Part shown: piece by piece, positions 1 to 8,403 of the stretch
Numbering within the stretch: position 1 is the first letter of the stretch
How the letters are laid out: every line of letters starts with the position of its first letter
Assembly (NCBI GenBank): GCA_964544655.1
Contig: CAZJCM010000020.1
Coordinates: forward strand, 1 to 50,023
Source: HyVt-443 sp964544655
GTDB lineage: Bacteria > Pseudomonadota > Gammaproteobacteria > Chromatiales > Chromatiaceae
Direction: 5' to 3'
Length of the DNA: 50,023 nt
Position numbers and translations under genes: made by a program
Notes under the pieces: generated by a model
Told to the model about the DNA's origin: nothing
The model's input: only the letters and a program-made list of their open reading frames with translations
The model's database searches: none

Positions 1-24
1 CCTCTGGAGGCCTGTCCTCCCTTC

Positions 25-53
25 AAGGCCGGCACATGGTGCCGGCCTTTTTT
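25..53 (+). terminator. Rho-independent terminator of a gene left of the window
   Basis: An 11-bp perfect stem (AAGGCCGGCAC paired with GTGCCGGCCTT around an ATG loop) is followed directly by a T run. It ends a plus-strand transcript whose gene lies off the left edge, so the nor accessory genes downstream form a separate transcription unit. Confidence 0.9.
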
Positions 54-168
54 ATCGGGCCGGATAAATCAGGAGCCGGGCAGAATGGCCTCTGCTTTCC
101 TCTCCCCGTCAGAGACTTAGGAGCTTATGGACAGCAGCAACGATATTCTCCAACTTTTTTACTCGGAA

Positions 169-210
169 TTAACATTTGTCAACGACCCCGACCGCCAAAG
201 CTGACATATT
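169..210 (+). promoter_or_regulatory. FNR/DNR-like box and promoter of the nor accessory operon
   Basis: TTAACATTTGTCAA at 169-182 has the TTGAY-N4-RTCAA layout of FNR/DNR-family sites; the right half is GTCAA and the left half differs from its mirror image at one base. A -10-like CATATT lies at 205-210. If transcription starts near 217, the box is centred at about -41.5, the class II activator position. This is inference from spacing. A DNR/NNR-type NO-responsive regulator would suit nor genes. The rest of the 54-307 gap shows no gene. Confidence 0.45.
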
Positions 211-307
211 ACCCCACACAATGTTAACCTTATGATTTAAAAGGCCTAATACCCTTTTTTCATAAGGGTTCAAAAACCAGTGATTAAAGCCAACGGAAAC
301 CGGACAG

Positions 308-904
308 ATGACTGCGACAACAGAAGCCCTCTCACCTCCTGAGGTAAACACAAGGCCACCTGGTGACCTGGCAATCTGGATTTTTATCCTGGCCGAACTG
401 TCCGTTTTTGCGGTGTTCTTCGCCGCCTATGCCTTCACCCGTATGAATAACGTCGAGCTGTTCAATGAATTCCAGCAACACCTCGACCGCAGAGCGGCTT
501 TGATAAACACCCTGGCACTGATCACCAGTTCCTATTTCGTGGTTCGCGCAGTCAGCGCCATCCGGGAAGGCAACAGCAAGACATGCATCCGCTGGCTGTG
601 GGCGGCCATCGCCATGGGCGGTGTGTTCCTGGTGGTGAAGATCGGGGAATACCACCACCACTTCATCGTCGAAGGGGTCAACCTCAGCACCAACACCTTC
701 TACATGTTTTACATCTCCCTGACCTTTTTCCACTTCATGCACGTGATCATGGGTATGATCATCCTGGCCGCGGTAGCAATGATGGCCAGAAAGGGTAAAT
801 ACAGTGCAGCAGAGCATACCGGCATGGAAACGGGCGCTTCCTACTGGCATATGGTGGACCTGGTCTGGTTGATCCTGTTCCCTCTCGTCTATGTAATGCG
901 GTAA
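308..904 (+). CDS. norE: NorE, cytochrome c oxidase subunit III-like protein
   Basis: This 198-residue inner-membrane protein has about five transmembrane helices: a helix near residues 22-45, one in the RAALINTLALITSS stretch, one at WLWAAIAMGGVFLVV, one at FYMFYISLTFFHFMH and one at the C terminus. The pattern is that of heme-copper oxidase subunit III without its first two helices, as in NorE of denitrifiers. NorE is an accessory factor that raises NO reductase activity and is not essential for catalysis. It is the first gene of a tight run norE-norF-norQ-polyferredoxin-norD with gaps of 5-12 bp, and that context separates it from a true oxidase subunit III. Confidence 0.85.
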   Translation: MTATTEALSPPEVNTRPPGDLAIWIFILAELSVFAVFFAAYAFTRMNNVELFNEFQQHLDRRAALINTLALITSSYFVVRAVSAIREGNSKTCIRWLWAAIAMGGVFLVVKIGEYHHHFIVEGVNLSTNTFYMFYISLTFFHFMHVIMGMIILAAVAMMARKGKYSAAEHTGMETGASYWHMVDLVWLILFPLVYVMR

Positions 905-909
905 CCATC

Positions 910-1188
910 ATGAATAGCAAAAAGAAGACGCTCGGCATCCGCCCCTGCACCTGGGTCTATCTGTTCCTGATAGCCTTCACCTTCATTACCTTTCTGGTGG
1001 GCCAGATGGGCCTTGGCGGTCTTACCGTCTCTCTGCTGATCCTGCTGCTGGCACTGATCAAAGGACAACTGGTAGGCTACTACTTCATGGGGCTTGGTCA
1101 GGTAAAAGGGCTGTGGCACTGGCCGGTGTTTATCTGGCTGTTCATTCCCGGCATTCTGATCAGCACCGCCTTTTACCTTTCGGCATAG
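910..1188 (+). CDS. norF: NorF, small subunit IV-like membrane protein
   Basis: The protein is 92 residues with three hydrophobic helices (about residues 14-33, 36-60 and 68-91) and little else. Size and layout match the prokaryotic cytochrome c oxidase subunit IV family that contains NorF. It starts 6 bp after norE stops, so the two are probably translationally coupled, as in other nor clusters where norEF are paired. Its role is as an accessory to NO reductase maturation or activity; the biochemistry is not well defined in the family. The assignment rests on size, helices and position. Confidence 0.75.
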   Translation: MNSKKKTLGIRPCTWVYLFLIAFTFITFLVGQMGLGGLTVSLLILLLALIKGQLVGYYFMGLGQVKGLWHWPVFIWLFIPGILISTAFYLSA

Positions 1189-1199
1189 GATCTCCATAC

Positions 1200-2015
1200 A
1201 TGAGCATCGGCAACGCGCCGGCGGAAGACGCCGGCTCCGAACTTCCTTTTTACAAACCGCAAGGCAATGAGATCGCCCTGTTCGAGCACGCCTACAAACA
1301 CCAGCTGCCGCTGTTGATCAAAGGCCCGACCGGCTGCGGCAAGACCCGCTTCATCAACCACATGGCGGCACGGCTCGGGCGACCGGTCTATACCGTCTCC
1401 TGTCATGACGATCTCACCGCTGCCGATCTGGTCGGCCGCCACCTTATTGGTGACGGCGGTACCTACTGGAGTGATGGTCCGCTGACCCGGGCGGTGCGTG
1501 AAGGGGCCATCTGTTATCTGGACGAGGTGGTGGAGGCACGCAAGGACACCACGGTGGTCCTGCATCCACTGACAGACGACCGGCGTATCCTGCCTATCGA
1601 GCGCACCGGAGAGACACTTCACGCCCCTCCCGAGTTCATGCTCATCGTCTCTTACAACCCTGGCTACCAGAATCTGCTGAAAGGCATGAAGCCCAGCACC
1701 CGCCAGCGTTTCGTGGCGGCCCGTTTCAGCTTCCCCAGCCCGGAACTGGAACAGGAGGTGCTGATCGGAGAGACCGGTGTCGATGCCACTCTGGCCAAAC
1801 GCCTGGTCAACCTGGCCAATGCCTTGCGGGCGCTCAAGGACCATGACCTGGAAGAGGCCGCCTCCACCCGTCTGCTGGTGTATGCCGCCACCCTGATCCT
1901 TGGTGGCTATGCACCGGTAGAGGCCTGCCGCGCCGCCCTGGTGGAACCGCTGACAGACGATGAAGAAACCACCAGCGCACTGATGGAAGTGGTCAACATC
2001 ACCTTTGGCATCTGA
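1200..2015 (+). CDS. norQ: NorQ/CbbQ-type MoxR AAA+ ATPase
   Basis: This 271-residue cytoplasmic ATPase works with NorD to insert the non-heme iron of, or otherwise activate, NO reductase. The Walker A motif GPTGCGKT is at residues 42-49 and Walker B ICYLDE at 104-109. The arginine-rich stretch around KPSTRQRFVAARF fits the sensor/arginine-finger part of the CbbQ/NirQ/NorQ family. The ATG at 1200 was chosen because it gives the usual family length of about 270; the open frame runs further upstream but overlaps norF. Followed after 9 bp by the polyferredoxin gene. Confidence 0.88.
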   Translation: MSIGNAPAEDAGSELPFYKPQGNEIALFEHAYKHQLPLLIKGPTGCGKTRFINHMAARLGRPVYTVSCHDDLTAADLVGRHLIGDGGTYWSDGPLTRAVREGAICYLDEVVEARKDTTVVLHPLTDDRRILPIERTGETLHAPPEFMLIVSYNPGYQNLLKGMKPSTRQRFVAARFSFPSPELEQEVLIGETGVDATLAKRLVNLANALRALKDHDLEEAASTRLLVYAATLILGGYAPVEACRAALVEPLTDDEETTSALMEVVNITFGI

Positions 2016-2024
2016 GCTCATACC

Positions 2025-3014
2025 ATGTTGAGAGGGCTCTCCCTGCAGCGACGGCGCCGATGGTTTCAGGCCACGTTCTTCCTGCTGTTTCTATCGGCAC
2101 CTGTACTGAATCTGTTTCGGTTGGACCTGAACAGCGGTCATTTCTACCTGCTGGGAACAGACTGGGACCTGGGTATGGAAGCGCTGATGCAGGGTGACAT
2201 CGGCATTGGATCAGCGGCCTTCACTCTCTTTAGCAAAGGTTTCCTGCCACTGGCCGCTGCAGTCGTGGCGCTGGTCTGGATAAGCTATCACTACGGTCGC
2301 CTCTATTGCGGCTGGCTCTGTCCCCATTTTTCTGTGGTCGAATTCATCAATGAATTGATGACCCGCGCCGGCGGCCGACCAACGCTATGGGAAAAACGCT
2401 CACTGCCGACCCAGCGACCAGACGGAACCGTCATCAAACCTGACCGGCGCTTCTGGCCCCTGGCCATACTGACCTCACTCCTGATTGCCTTTATCTGGGC
2501 GGTGGTCCTGCTCACCTATCTGCTGCCGCCACAGGAGATCTATGGCAACCTGCTGCAGCTGCAGCTGACAATCAGACAAGCCCTGTTCATTGCCATCACC
2601 ACCCTGCTGCTGACACTCGACTTCCTGTTTGCCCGCCACCTGTTTTGCCGCTACGGCTGCTCCATCGGCCTGTTCCAGAGCCTGGTATGGATGGCAAACG
2701 ACCGCGCCTTGGTGGTCGATTTCGACAAGCACAGGGCCAGCAGTTGCTCCAGCTGCAGCAACGCCTGCGACAACGCCTGTCCAATGCGGCTCAAGCCACG
2801 CAGCATCAAGCGGAACATCTTCACTTGCACCGAGTGTGCACTGTGCATCACTGCCTGCGAACAGGTACAGACCCCCCAGGGAAACCAGCCCCTGTTGAGC
2901 TGGACACAGGGAGATGCCGCCATCCAGGCGACGGGAGGCCGCCCCAGCAACTCCCTGGGCAAGCGGTGCTGGCAGACCTCATCGCTGGCCGAACCCGACA
3001 CGGGATCAGGATAG
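2025..3014 (+). CDS. Membrane polyferredoxin, CcoG/NapH-like
   Basis: The 329-residue protein has about four transmembrane helices, the motif YCGWLCPHF near residue 93, a second FCRYGCSIG motif after the fourth helix, and a C-terminal pair of [4Fe-4S] motifs: CSSCSNACDNACP and CTECALCITAC. The architecture is that of CcoG/RdxA and NapH proteins, but the C-terminal Ig-like domain of full CcoG (about 470 residues) is absent. It sits between norQ and norD with gaps of 9 and 6 bp. An electron-transfer or metal-reducing role in NO reductase assembly is an inference from position; no specific function is proven. Confidence 0.75.
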   Translation: MLRGLSLQRRRRWFQATFFLLFLSAPVLNLFRLDLNSGHFYLLGTDWDLGMEALMQGDIGIGSAAFTLFSKGFLPLAAAVVALVWISYHYGRLYCGWLCPHFSVVEFINELMTRAGGRPTLWEKRSLPTQRPDGTVIKPDRRFWPLAILTSLLIAFIWAVVLLTYLLPPQEIYGNLLQLQLTIRQALFIAITTLLLTLDFLFARHLFCRYGCSIGLFQSLVWMANDRALVVDFDKHRASSCSSCSNACDNACPMRLKPRSIKRNIFTCTECALCITACEQVQTPQGNQPLLSWTQGDAAIQATGGRPSNSLGKRCWQTSSLAEPDTGSG

Positions 3015-3020
3015 GACACT

Positions 3021-4853
3021 ATGGAAGAGAAAGTAGGCGAACTCTGGCACCGCCTGGTCACCCGCATGTCGGACACCCGCCATCCGGAAGCGGCGGTAAC
3101 GCTGCAACAGGTGGAGCGCACTGTTGGCATCCTGTTCCGGGCATTGGGGGGTGACGGTGGACTGGAGGTGGAGGCCGCCAACGCCACCGAACACGGTGGC
3201 AGACGCAGCCTTCTGCAACGCATTGCCGGCAGCAACAAACGTGCAGAACTGGCCTGGCGTGATGAGCGTTCCCTACGCCTGCCGGCGCAGATCGACTATT
3301 TCGCCGATGCAGCGTTGAACCGGGATCTTTTCCTGTGGTTGGCGGCCCTCGCCGTAGGCGATGAGCAGGAAGACGAACCCTGGTTCAACAAAAATCAGCG
3401 GCTCACCGCCCTCACCCTGACCCGCTACCCCGGCATCGCCTCCCGCTATCGACGTCTGGTAAACGCCCACTTGGCGCAACGGGTTGCCCCTGAGGATCTG
3501 CCGGCAGACGAGGCCGCCCAGGAGCAGGCCATCCGCAATGCCCTGCAGCAACCAGGGAACGAGACCCGGCTTCCGCCTGCCCGCAAACCACCCCAGCCCG
3601 TCCCCCTATGGCTGCATCCCTTTCCACCTATCGCCGACGCAGCCCCTGCCGGAGAGCCGAATCAAGACGAGCAGGGCCGAGGGGAGAGCCGGGAACTGGA
3701 GGATGAACACCATCGCAAGGGCGAACGGGTAAAGAAACCGGAGGCCCAGGACAAGGGGTTGATCACTATCCGCATGGAGAACATCTTCACCTGGGGTGAG
3801 TTCATCAACCTGGACCGGGGCTCTGAAGAGAACGAGGACCTCGACAGCGCCGCAGATGCGGCCAAGGACATGGACACCATGAGCGTCAGCCGGGATGCCA
3901 AGGCGTCTGCAGGGAAGCTGCGTTTCGATCTGGACCTGCCGTCGGAGGCCAACGATGATCTGGTGCTGAACGAAGGCATCCTGCTGCCGGAGTGGGACTA
4001 CCGCAAACAGCGCATGCAGCCCGACTATTGCCATCTGGTGCCGATGCTGGCGGTGGATGCCGCGGCCTGCAGCCTGCCCGATCATCTGCGCCGGACGGCA
4101 GTCAAACTGCGCGCCCAATTCCAGCACCTGATGCCGGCACGCACCTGGCACCGCCAGCAGCAGGATGGCTGTGAAATCGACCTGGACGCCTATCTGCGCT
4201 TCGCCAGCGACCGGGCTGCGGGCCATGTTGCGGTGAGTGACGGGCTGTACAAGGATCTGCGCATCGGTGCCCGTGACCTCTCATGCCTGCTGCTGGCCGA
4301 CCTTTCCCTCTCCACCGACACCTGGGTCAACAACCACGCCCGGGTAATCGACGTGATCCGTGACAGCCTGTTCCTGTTCGCCGAGAGCCTGGCTGCAACC
4401 GGAGACCGATTCGCCATGTACGGCTTCTCATCACGCAAGCGTGATCCGATTCGTTTTCATCAATTGAAGACCTTCGATGAGAACTACTGCGCCAGCATCC
4501 GCGGACGCATCAACCAGATCAAACCTGGCTACTATACCCGCATGGGGGCCGCCATCCGTCATAGCGCCAATCTGCTCAGGGCACAGCCGGCAGCACGCCA
4601 GCTGTTGCTGATTCTGACCGACGGCAAACCCAATGATCTGGACAAATATGAAGGAAGATATGGTATCGAGGATACCCGCCAGGCAATCCACGAGGCCCGC
4701 CAGTCCGGCCTGCAGCCGTTCTGTGTCACTATTGATGCGCGGGGTAACGACTACCTGCCACACCTGTTTGGCAGCGGCAATTACGTGGTGATTCACAAAC
4801 CCTCACAACTACCGAAGGAGCTCCCGCTGCTGTATGCCCGACTGACGGCTTGA
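3021..4853 (+). CDS. norD: NorD, NO reductase activation protein with VWA domain
   Basis: This 610-residue cytoplasmic protein is the partner of NorQ. The C-terminal third is a von Willebrand factor A domain with an intact MIDAS metal site, DLSLS at residues 427-431, followed by the LLILTDGKPND segment typical of the fold. The middle part is acidic and low in complexity (about residues 205-300) and probably a flexible linker. NorQ-NorD pairs act as an ATPase plus substrate-recognition module that activates NorCB. It is the last gene of the operon; no strong terminator follows, only GC-rich hairpins without a T run (4887-4924). Confidence 0.88.
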   Translation: MEEKVGELWHRLVTRMSDTRHPEAAVTLQQVERTVGILFRALGGDGGLEVEAANATEHGGRRSLLQRIAGSNKRAELAWRDERSLRLPAQIDYFADAALNRDLFLWLAALAVGDEQEDEPWFNKNQRLTALTLTRYPGIASRYRRLVNAHLAQRVAPEDLPADEAAQEQAIRNALQQPGNETRLPPARKPPQPVPLWLHPFPPIADAAPAGEPNQDEQGRGESRELEDEHHRKGERVKKPEAQDKGLITIRMENIFTWGEFINLDRGSEENEDLDSAADAAKDMDTMSVSRDAKASAGKLRFDLDLPSEANDDLVLNEGILLPEWDYRKQRMQPDYCHLVPMLAVDAAACSLPDHLRRTAVKLRAQFQHLMPARTWHRQQQDGCEIDLDAYLRFASDRAAGHVAVSDGLYKDLRIGARDLSCLLLADLSLSTDTWVNNHARVIDVIRDSLFLFAESLAATGDRFAMYGFSSRKRDPIRFHQLKTFDENYCASIRGRINQIKPGYYTRMGAAIRHSANLLRAQPAARQLLLILTDGKPNDLDKYEGRYGIEDTRQAIHEARQSGLQPFCVTIDARGNDYLPHLFGSGNYVVIHKPSQLPKELPLLYARLTA

Positions 4854-4947
4854 CCGAAAACAAGCCATATGAACGGCCCTTCACTGCGAATCAGCCGGCG
4901 GCTGGATTCGCCGCGGAAACGCGGTTCCAACAGAACTGTTTACCAGT

Positions 4948-6822
4948 CTAACGTACCCGAAATCCGGCCATCGCCTGCTGCAGTTCATCCGCCATCCGCA
5001 GTAGGTTGCGATTTGCCTCACTGGAACTACGCGCGCTCTCTGCCGTCGTCGATGCAACTGCATTGATGCCGGACACATTCTGGTTGATCTCTCCAGCGAC
5101 GAGGCTCTGCTCCTCGGCGGCACTGGCGATCTGGGTGATCATGCTGGCGATCTCGCTGATCTGTCGATTCACCGCATCCAGCGTCTCACCAGAACCCGAT
5201 GCATTCTCCACACCAGCCTGAGCCGTATCCCGCCCTTTTTCCATTGCATCGACCACGCTGGTCACCCGCCGCTGCAGTTTCTCGATCATACCCTGGATCT
5301 CCTGGGTAGCCTCCTGTGTTCTGCCTGCCAGGCTTCTCACTTCATCGGCAACCACGGCAAAACCTCTGCCTTGCTCGCCGGCCCGGGCCGCCTCGATGGC
5401 TGCATTCAGCGCCAGTAGATTGGTTTGCTCAGCGATGCTGCCGATCACATCCAATACCGAACCGATGCCCCGTGCATCCTGCTCCAACTCACAGATCAGG
5501 CCTGCCGCATGCTGCACCTCATTGGCCAGATCCCCGATATTCTTCACCGTGGCACCCACCACATCCAGGCCATGGGTTGCCTCCTCGTCTGCCTGTCGTG
5601 CAGCAGCTGCTGTCGCTTCCGCATTGCTTGCCACCTCCTGGATGGAGGCGACCATCTGTTCGATGGACATGGCAACCTGCTGGGTCTGATTCTGCTGTTG
5701 ATCCATATCCTGCTGGGTCTTCTCCGCTGCCACTGAAAGCTGTTCCGAGGCCAGGGCCACTGCTGTGGCAGATTGATTCACCTTATCGAGCAATTCCCGC
5801 AACCGTCGCACCATCGACGCTGCTGCAGCCTCCAACTGGCCGATCTCATCATCACGGGTGACTTCCACATCCACCGTGATATCCCCTTGTGCAATCTTCC
5901 CCATCACTGCGCTCACCCGGGTAAGCGCATGGCAGGCGCGGCGTAAAAACCAACGGATGGTCAGCAACACGATAATGCCGGTAGCAGCCAACAGGCCATA
6001 CATCAGGTATTCCCAGAACTCCTCCTGCACGATCCTCTGGGTCTCGTCCCGCGCCGACATCAACCAGCCCCAGAGGTTGCCATCCGCATCCCGCTGTTCA
6101 AGTGCCGTGATCATGTAATGCGCATCGCCCACCTCCTCCATTCGGGTCGGCTCCGTTGTGCTGAACCCGGTCAAATCAAGCTTTCCTGCCAGATCATCGT
6201 TGGTGGAAAAAGCCAGATCACCGCTATTGCTGCGTAAAAAGGCCTCCACGCCAGCCGATTCATGGAGTGCCCTGAGCGCACTATCCGGGCTGCGCAGGAA
6301 TACGCCGGCCCCGATCAACTTCCCCCGCGCATACAGCGGAAAGACCAATGCGATCTGTAACCGGCCGGCACTGTCAGTAATCATCCCACGGGTGATCTTT
6401 TGCTCTTTGAGTGCATCTTGAACCACCCGGTTATCCATGGTTCCCGTATGCTTCTCCGGCGCCGACAGGATGACTGCCCCAGATACGTCTACAATCAGTA
6501 ACCGGTCGATCAACTTGGCTGACGCCATGCGCTTATACGTTGGCAGAGCAGCTTCGGACAATGCCCCCATGTCACCTTTGCGCAGCGCCTTCAGAGCGTC
6601 CCGGTTACGGGTCAGGGTCATCATTCCACCGGCCATCGCATCCTGTTGACTGCTCAGGATGTGGTGCCAGATGGCCCCCAGGTCATTCAACATCACATCA
6701 CTCAGATGCTGGCCGGCGATTTGTCGGGCAATGACACCATTCATCACTGCAGCGGTCAGTGCCAGCAGGACAACGCCAGTAACCATCAGTAGGAAGCGTA
6801 TGTAGAGACTTTTCATGTTCAT
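4948..6822 (-). CDS. Methyl-accepting chemotaxis protein with periplasmic sensor
   Basis: The 624-residue receptor has a transmembrane helix at residues 7-29, a periplasmic sensor domain at about 30-270 that looks like a CACHE fold, a second helix at 272-292, a HAMP domain at about 293-345, and a coiled-coil signalling domain. The highly conserved hairpin tip (EQTNLLALNAAIEAARAG, from residue 465) binds CheA and CheW. There is no C-terminal pentapeptide for CheR/CheB docking. No chemotaxis gene lies nearby, so the ligand cannot be inferred from context. It is convergent with norD. Confidence 0.92.
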   Translation of the reverse strand: MNMKSLYIRFLLMVTGVVLLALTAAVMNGVIARQIAGQHLSDVMLNDLGAIWHHILSSQQDAMAGGMMTLTRNRDALKALRKGDMGALSEAALPTYKRMASAKLIDRLLIVDVSGAVILSAPEKHTGTMDNRVVQDALKEQKITRGMITDSAGRLQIALVFPLYARGKLIGAGVFLRSPDSALRALHESAGVEAFLRSNSGDLAFSTNDDLAGKLDLTGFSTTEPTRMEEVGDAHYMITALEQRDADGNLWGWLMSARDETQRIVQEEFWEYLMYGLLAATGIIVLLTIRWFLRRACHALTRVSAVMGKIAQGDITVDVEVTRDDEIGQLEAAAASMVRRLRELLDKVNQSATAVALASEQLSVAAEKTQQDMDQQQNQTQQVAMSIEQMVASIQEVASNAEATAAAARQADEEATHGLDVVGATVKNIGDLANEVQHAAGLICELEQDARGIGSVLDVIGSIAEQTNLLALNAAIEAARAGEQGRGFAVVADEVRSLAGRTQEATQEIQGMIEKLQRRVTSVVDAMEKGRDTAQAGVENASGSGETLDAVNRQISEIASMITQIASAAEEQSLVAGEINQNVSGINAVASTTAESARSSSEANRNLLRMADELQQAMAGFRVR

Positions 6823-6928
6823 GGCCGATGCCTTTGCTCAGATGAAATCACGCAGTGGAATCTATGATTGCATTCCACCTCGTATAACCTAACGAGAGAT
6901 GAGAAGCTGCCCCTCGACTGAAGGCTGA

Positions 6929-7333
6929 TCACTCCACCGCATAACCGGCCATCTTCCAGGCAGGGAAACCATCACGGTAATAGTAGAGCTTGTTGAATCC
7001 CCAACCGGCAGCCTTTGCACATGCCTCGGATGAACGCAGGCATTTGGGGCCATTGCAATACATGACAATCGCCTCATCCGTTCCTGCCTCTTTGGCCAGA
7101 CTCGCTTCCGACAGGGTTTTCTTCAAATTGAGATGCACCGCACCCGCAATCCTGCCCGCTTCCCAGTCGCTATCGCGGCGCACATCCACGAACAACGCGC
7201 CTTGCTTGAACAGATCGTGAGCCTCGTCGGTGGTGACCGTCGTCGCCCCGGCAACGGACATCGGCGCCTCAGCGGCAATGGCACTGCATACCCACAGAGA
7301 GGCGGACAATAAAAAGATCATATGTCTGATCAT
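6929..7333 (-). CDS. Exported single-domain rhodanese
   Basis: The 134-residue protein begins with a signal peptide (MIRHMIFLLSASLWVCSAIAA) and carries one rhodanese domain. The active-site loop reads YCNGPKC, so the catalytic cysteine is present. The open frame extends 30 codons upstream, but the ATG at 7333 has a good ribosome site (AAAGGAAAA) and starts exactly at the signal peptide. A periplasmic sulfurtransferase fits an organism that oxidises sulfide and thiosulfate outside the cytoplasm. Substrate is unknown. It is divergent from the cytochrome gene at 7782. Confidence 0.85.
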   Translation of the reverse strand: MIRHMIFLLSASLWVCSAIAAEAPMSVAGATTVTTDEAHDLFKQGALFVDVRRDSDWEAGRIAGAVHLNLKKTLSEASLAKEAGTDEAIVMYCNGPKCLRSSEACAKAAGWGFNKLYYYRDGFPAWKMAGYAVE

Positions 7334-7781
7334 GGAATTTTCCTTTGGCAAAGATATCAACGAACCACATCCTGATATTGGATACCCTGTGCAACTGCAA
7401 GAACGCAACGCCATATCACACATTCAGCATCTATATGCCTGGGTCGACCACGCTTATGGAAACTTTAGGGAGCATGGCCAGCGCACTCATGACCAGGCCC
7501 CTGACACCAGAAAGGACTGAATAACGATCTGTTCCAGGATAAAGATCGCCGGGACAGGAGCAGACACTTTGCAAAGCTGCTGGAGTTCCCTTAATATCAG
7601 GGAAAAGAACAACTATTTATCCTGCGACAGGGCCAACTGATGAGGCGATTCCATGGGTCTCCACATCGGCAATCATATTAGAGCCCGTAGCGTGAAATCT
7701 GCAGCAATCCACCGCCGTAGCAATCAACCCCGGTGACGCAGTGACGCTTGATAAGAGACAGGAAGCAGAAAAGGAGGAAAA
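7334..7781. promoter_or_regulatory. Intergenic region between divergent rhodanese and napC-type genes
   Basis: No convincing gene lies in these 448 bp. It must hold promoters in both directions. A tandem repeat GTGACGC occurs at 7733-7739 and 7741-7747, one base apart, about 35-50 bp before the cytochrome start, and a strong ribosome site (AAGGAGG) precedes that start. I could not fix a -35/-10 pair with confidence. Confidence 0.4.
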
Positions 7782-8366
7782 ATGGCTGGAACCCCGAATG
7801 GCGGGAACGCCTCGAAAAAGAAACTGATTATCATCCTTGTTCTCGTATTCATTGCAGGCATCGTCTTTGCCGGTTTGTTCAACGTAGGCCTGTCCGCAAC
7901 CAATGAGTTGGAATTCTGTACCTCCTGTCACTCCATGAAGGTCAATCTGGAAGAGTACAAAGAGACCATTCATTACAAGAATCCCTCCGGCGTCAGAGCC
8001 ACCTGCTCGGACTGCCACGTACCAAAGCCCTTCATCCCCAAGATGGTCGCCAAAGTACTGGCCTACAAGGATGTGATGCACGAAATTCTCGGCACCCTCG
8101 ACACCAAGGAAAAGTACGAAGCGCACCGTTGGGAAATGGCCAACAGGGTTTGGGCCAAGATGAAGGCGACCGATTCCCGCGAGTGTCGCAGCTGCCATGC
8201 CTTCGACCAGATGGACCTCAGCGAACAGGACAGAAGCGCCCGCAAACGCCATGGACGCGCCATGGACGAGGGCAAGACCTGCATCGACTGCCACAAGGGT
8301 ATCGCCCACGAAGAGCCGGATGAACCCGATGAGGATGAGGATGAGGATACTGATGATAAGGCCTGA
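7782..8366 (+). CDS. Tetraheme NapC/NirT-family cytochrome c
   Basis: The 194-residue protein has one N-terminal membrane anchor (residues 14-36) and four heme c motifs: CTSCH at 46-50, CSDCH at 75-79, CRSCH at 135-139 and CIDCH at 167-171. Number, spacing and length match the NapC/NirT/NrfH quinol dehydrogenase family, which moves electrons between the membrane quinone pool and periplasmic partners. The last 20 residues are almost all Asp and Glu, an unusual tail that may dock a basic partner. No nap reductase gene is adjacent; the next genes encode an ankyrin protein and flavocytochrome c sulfide dehydrogenase. Confidence 0.88.
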   Translation: MAGTPNGGNASKKKLIIILVLVFIAGIVFAGLFNVGLSATNELEFCTSCHSMKVNLEEYKETIHYKNPSGVRATCSDCHVPKPFIPKMVAKVLAYKDVMHEILGTLDTKEKYEAHRWEMANRVWAKMKATDSRECRSCHAFDQMDLSEQDRSARKRHGRAMDEGKTCIDCHKGIAHEEPDEPDEDEDEDTDDKA

Positions 8367-8403
8367 TCAGGATCCTTTAACGGAACTCGAAGGATTGCGC
8401 CCA

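Noticed and set aside
4887..4924. GC-rich hairpins between norD and the chemoreceptor gene
   Set aside because: Stems are present, including CCGCG-GAAA-CGCGG, but neither strand has a T run after them, so no terminator is claimed.
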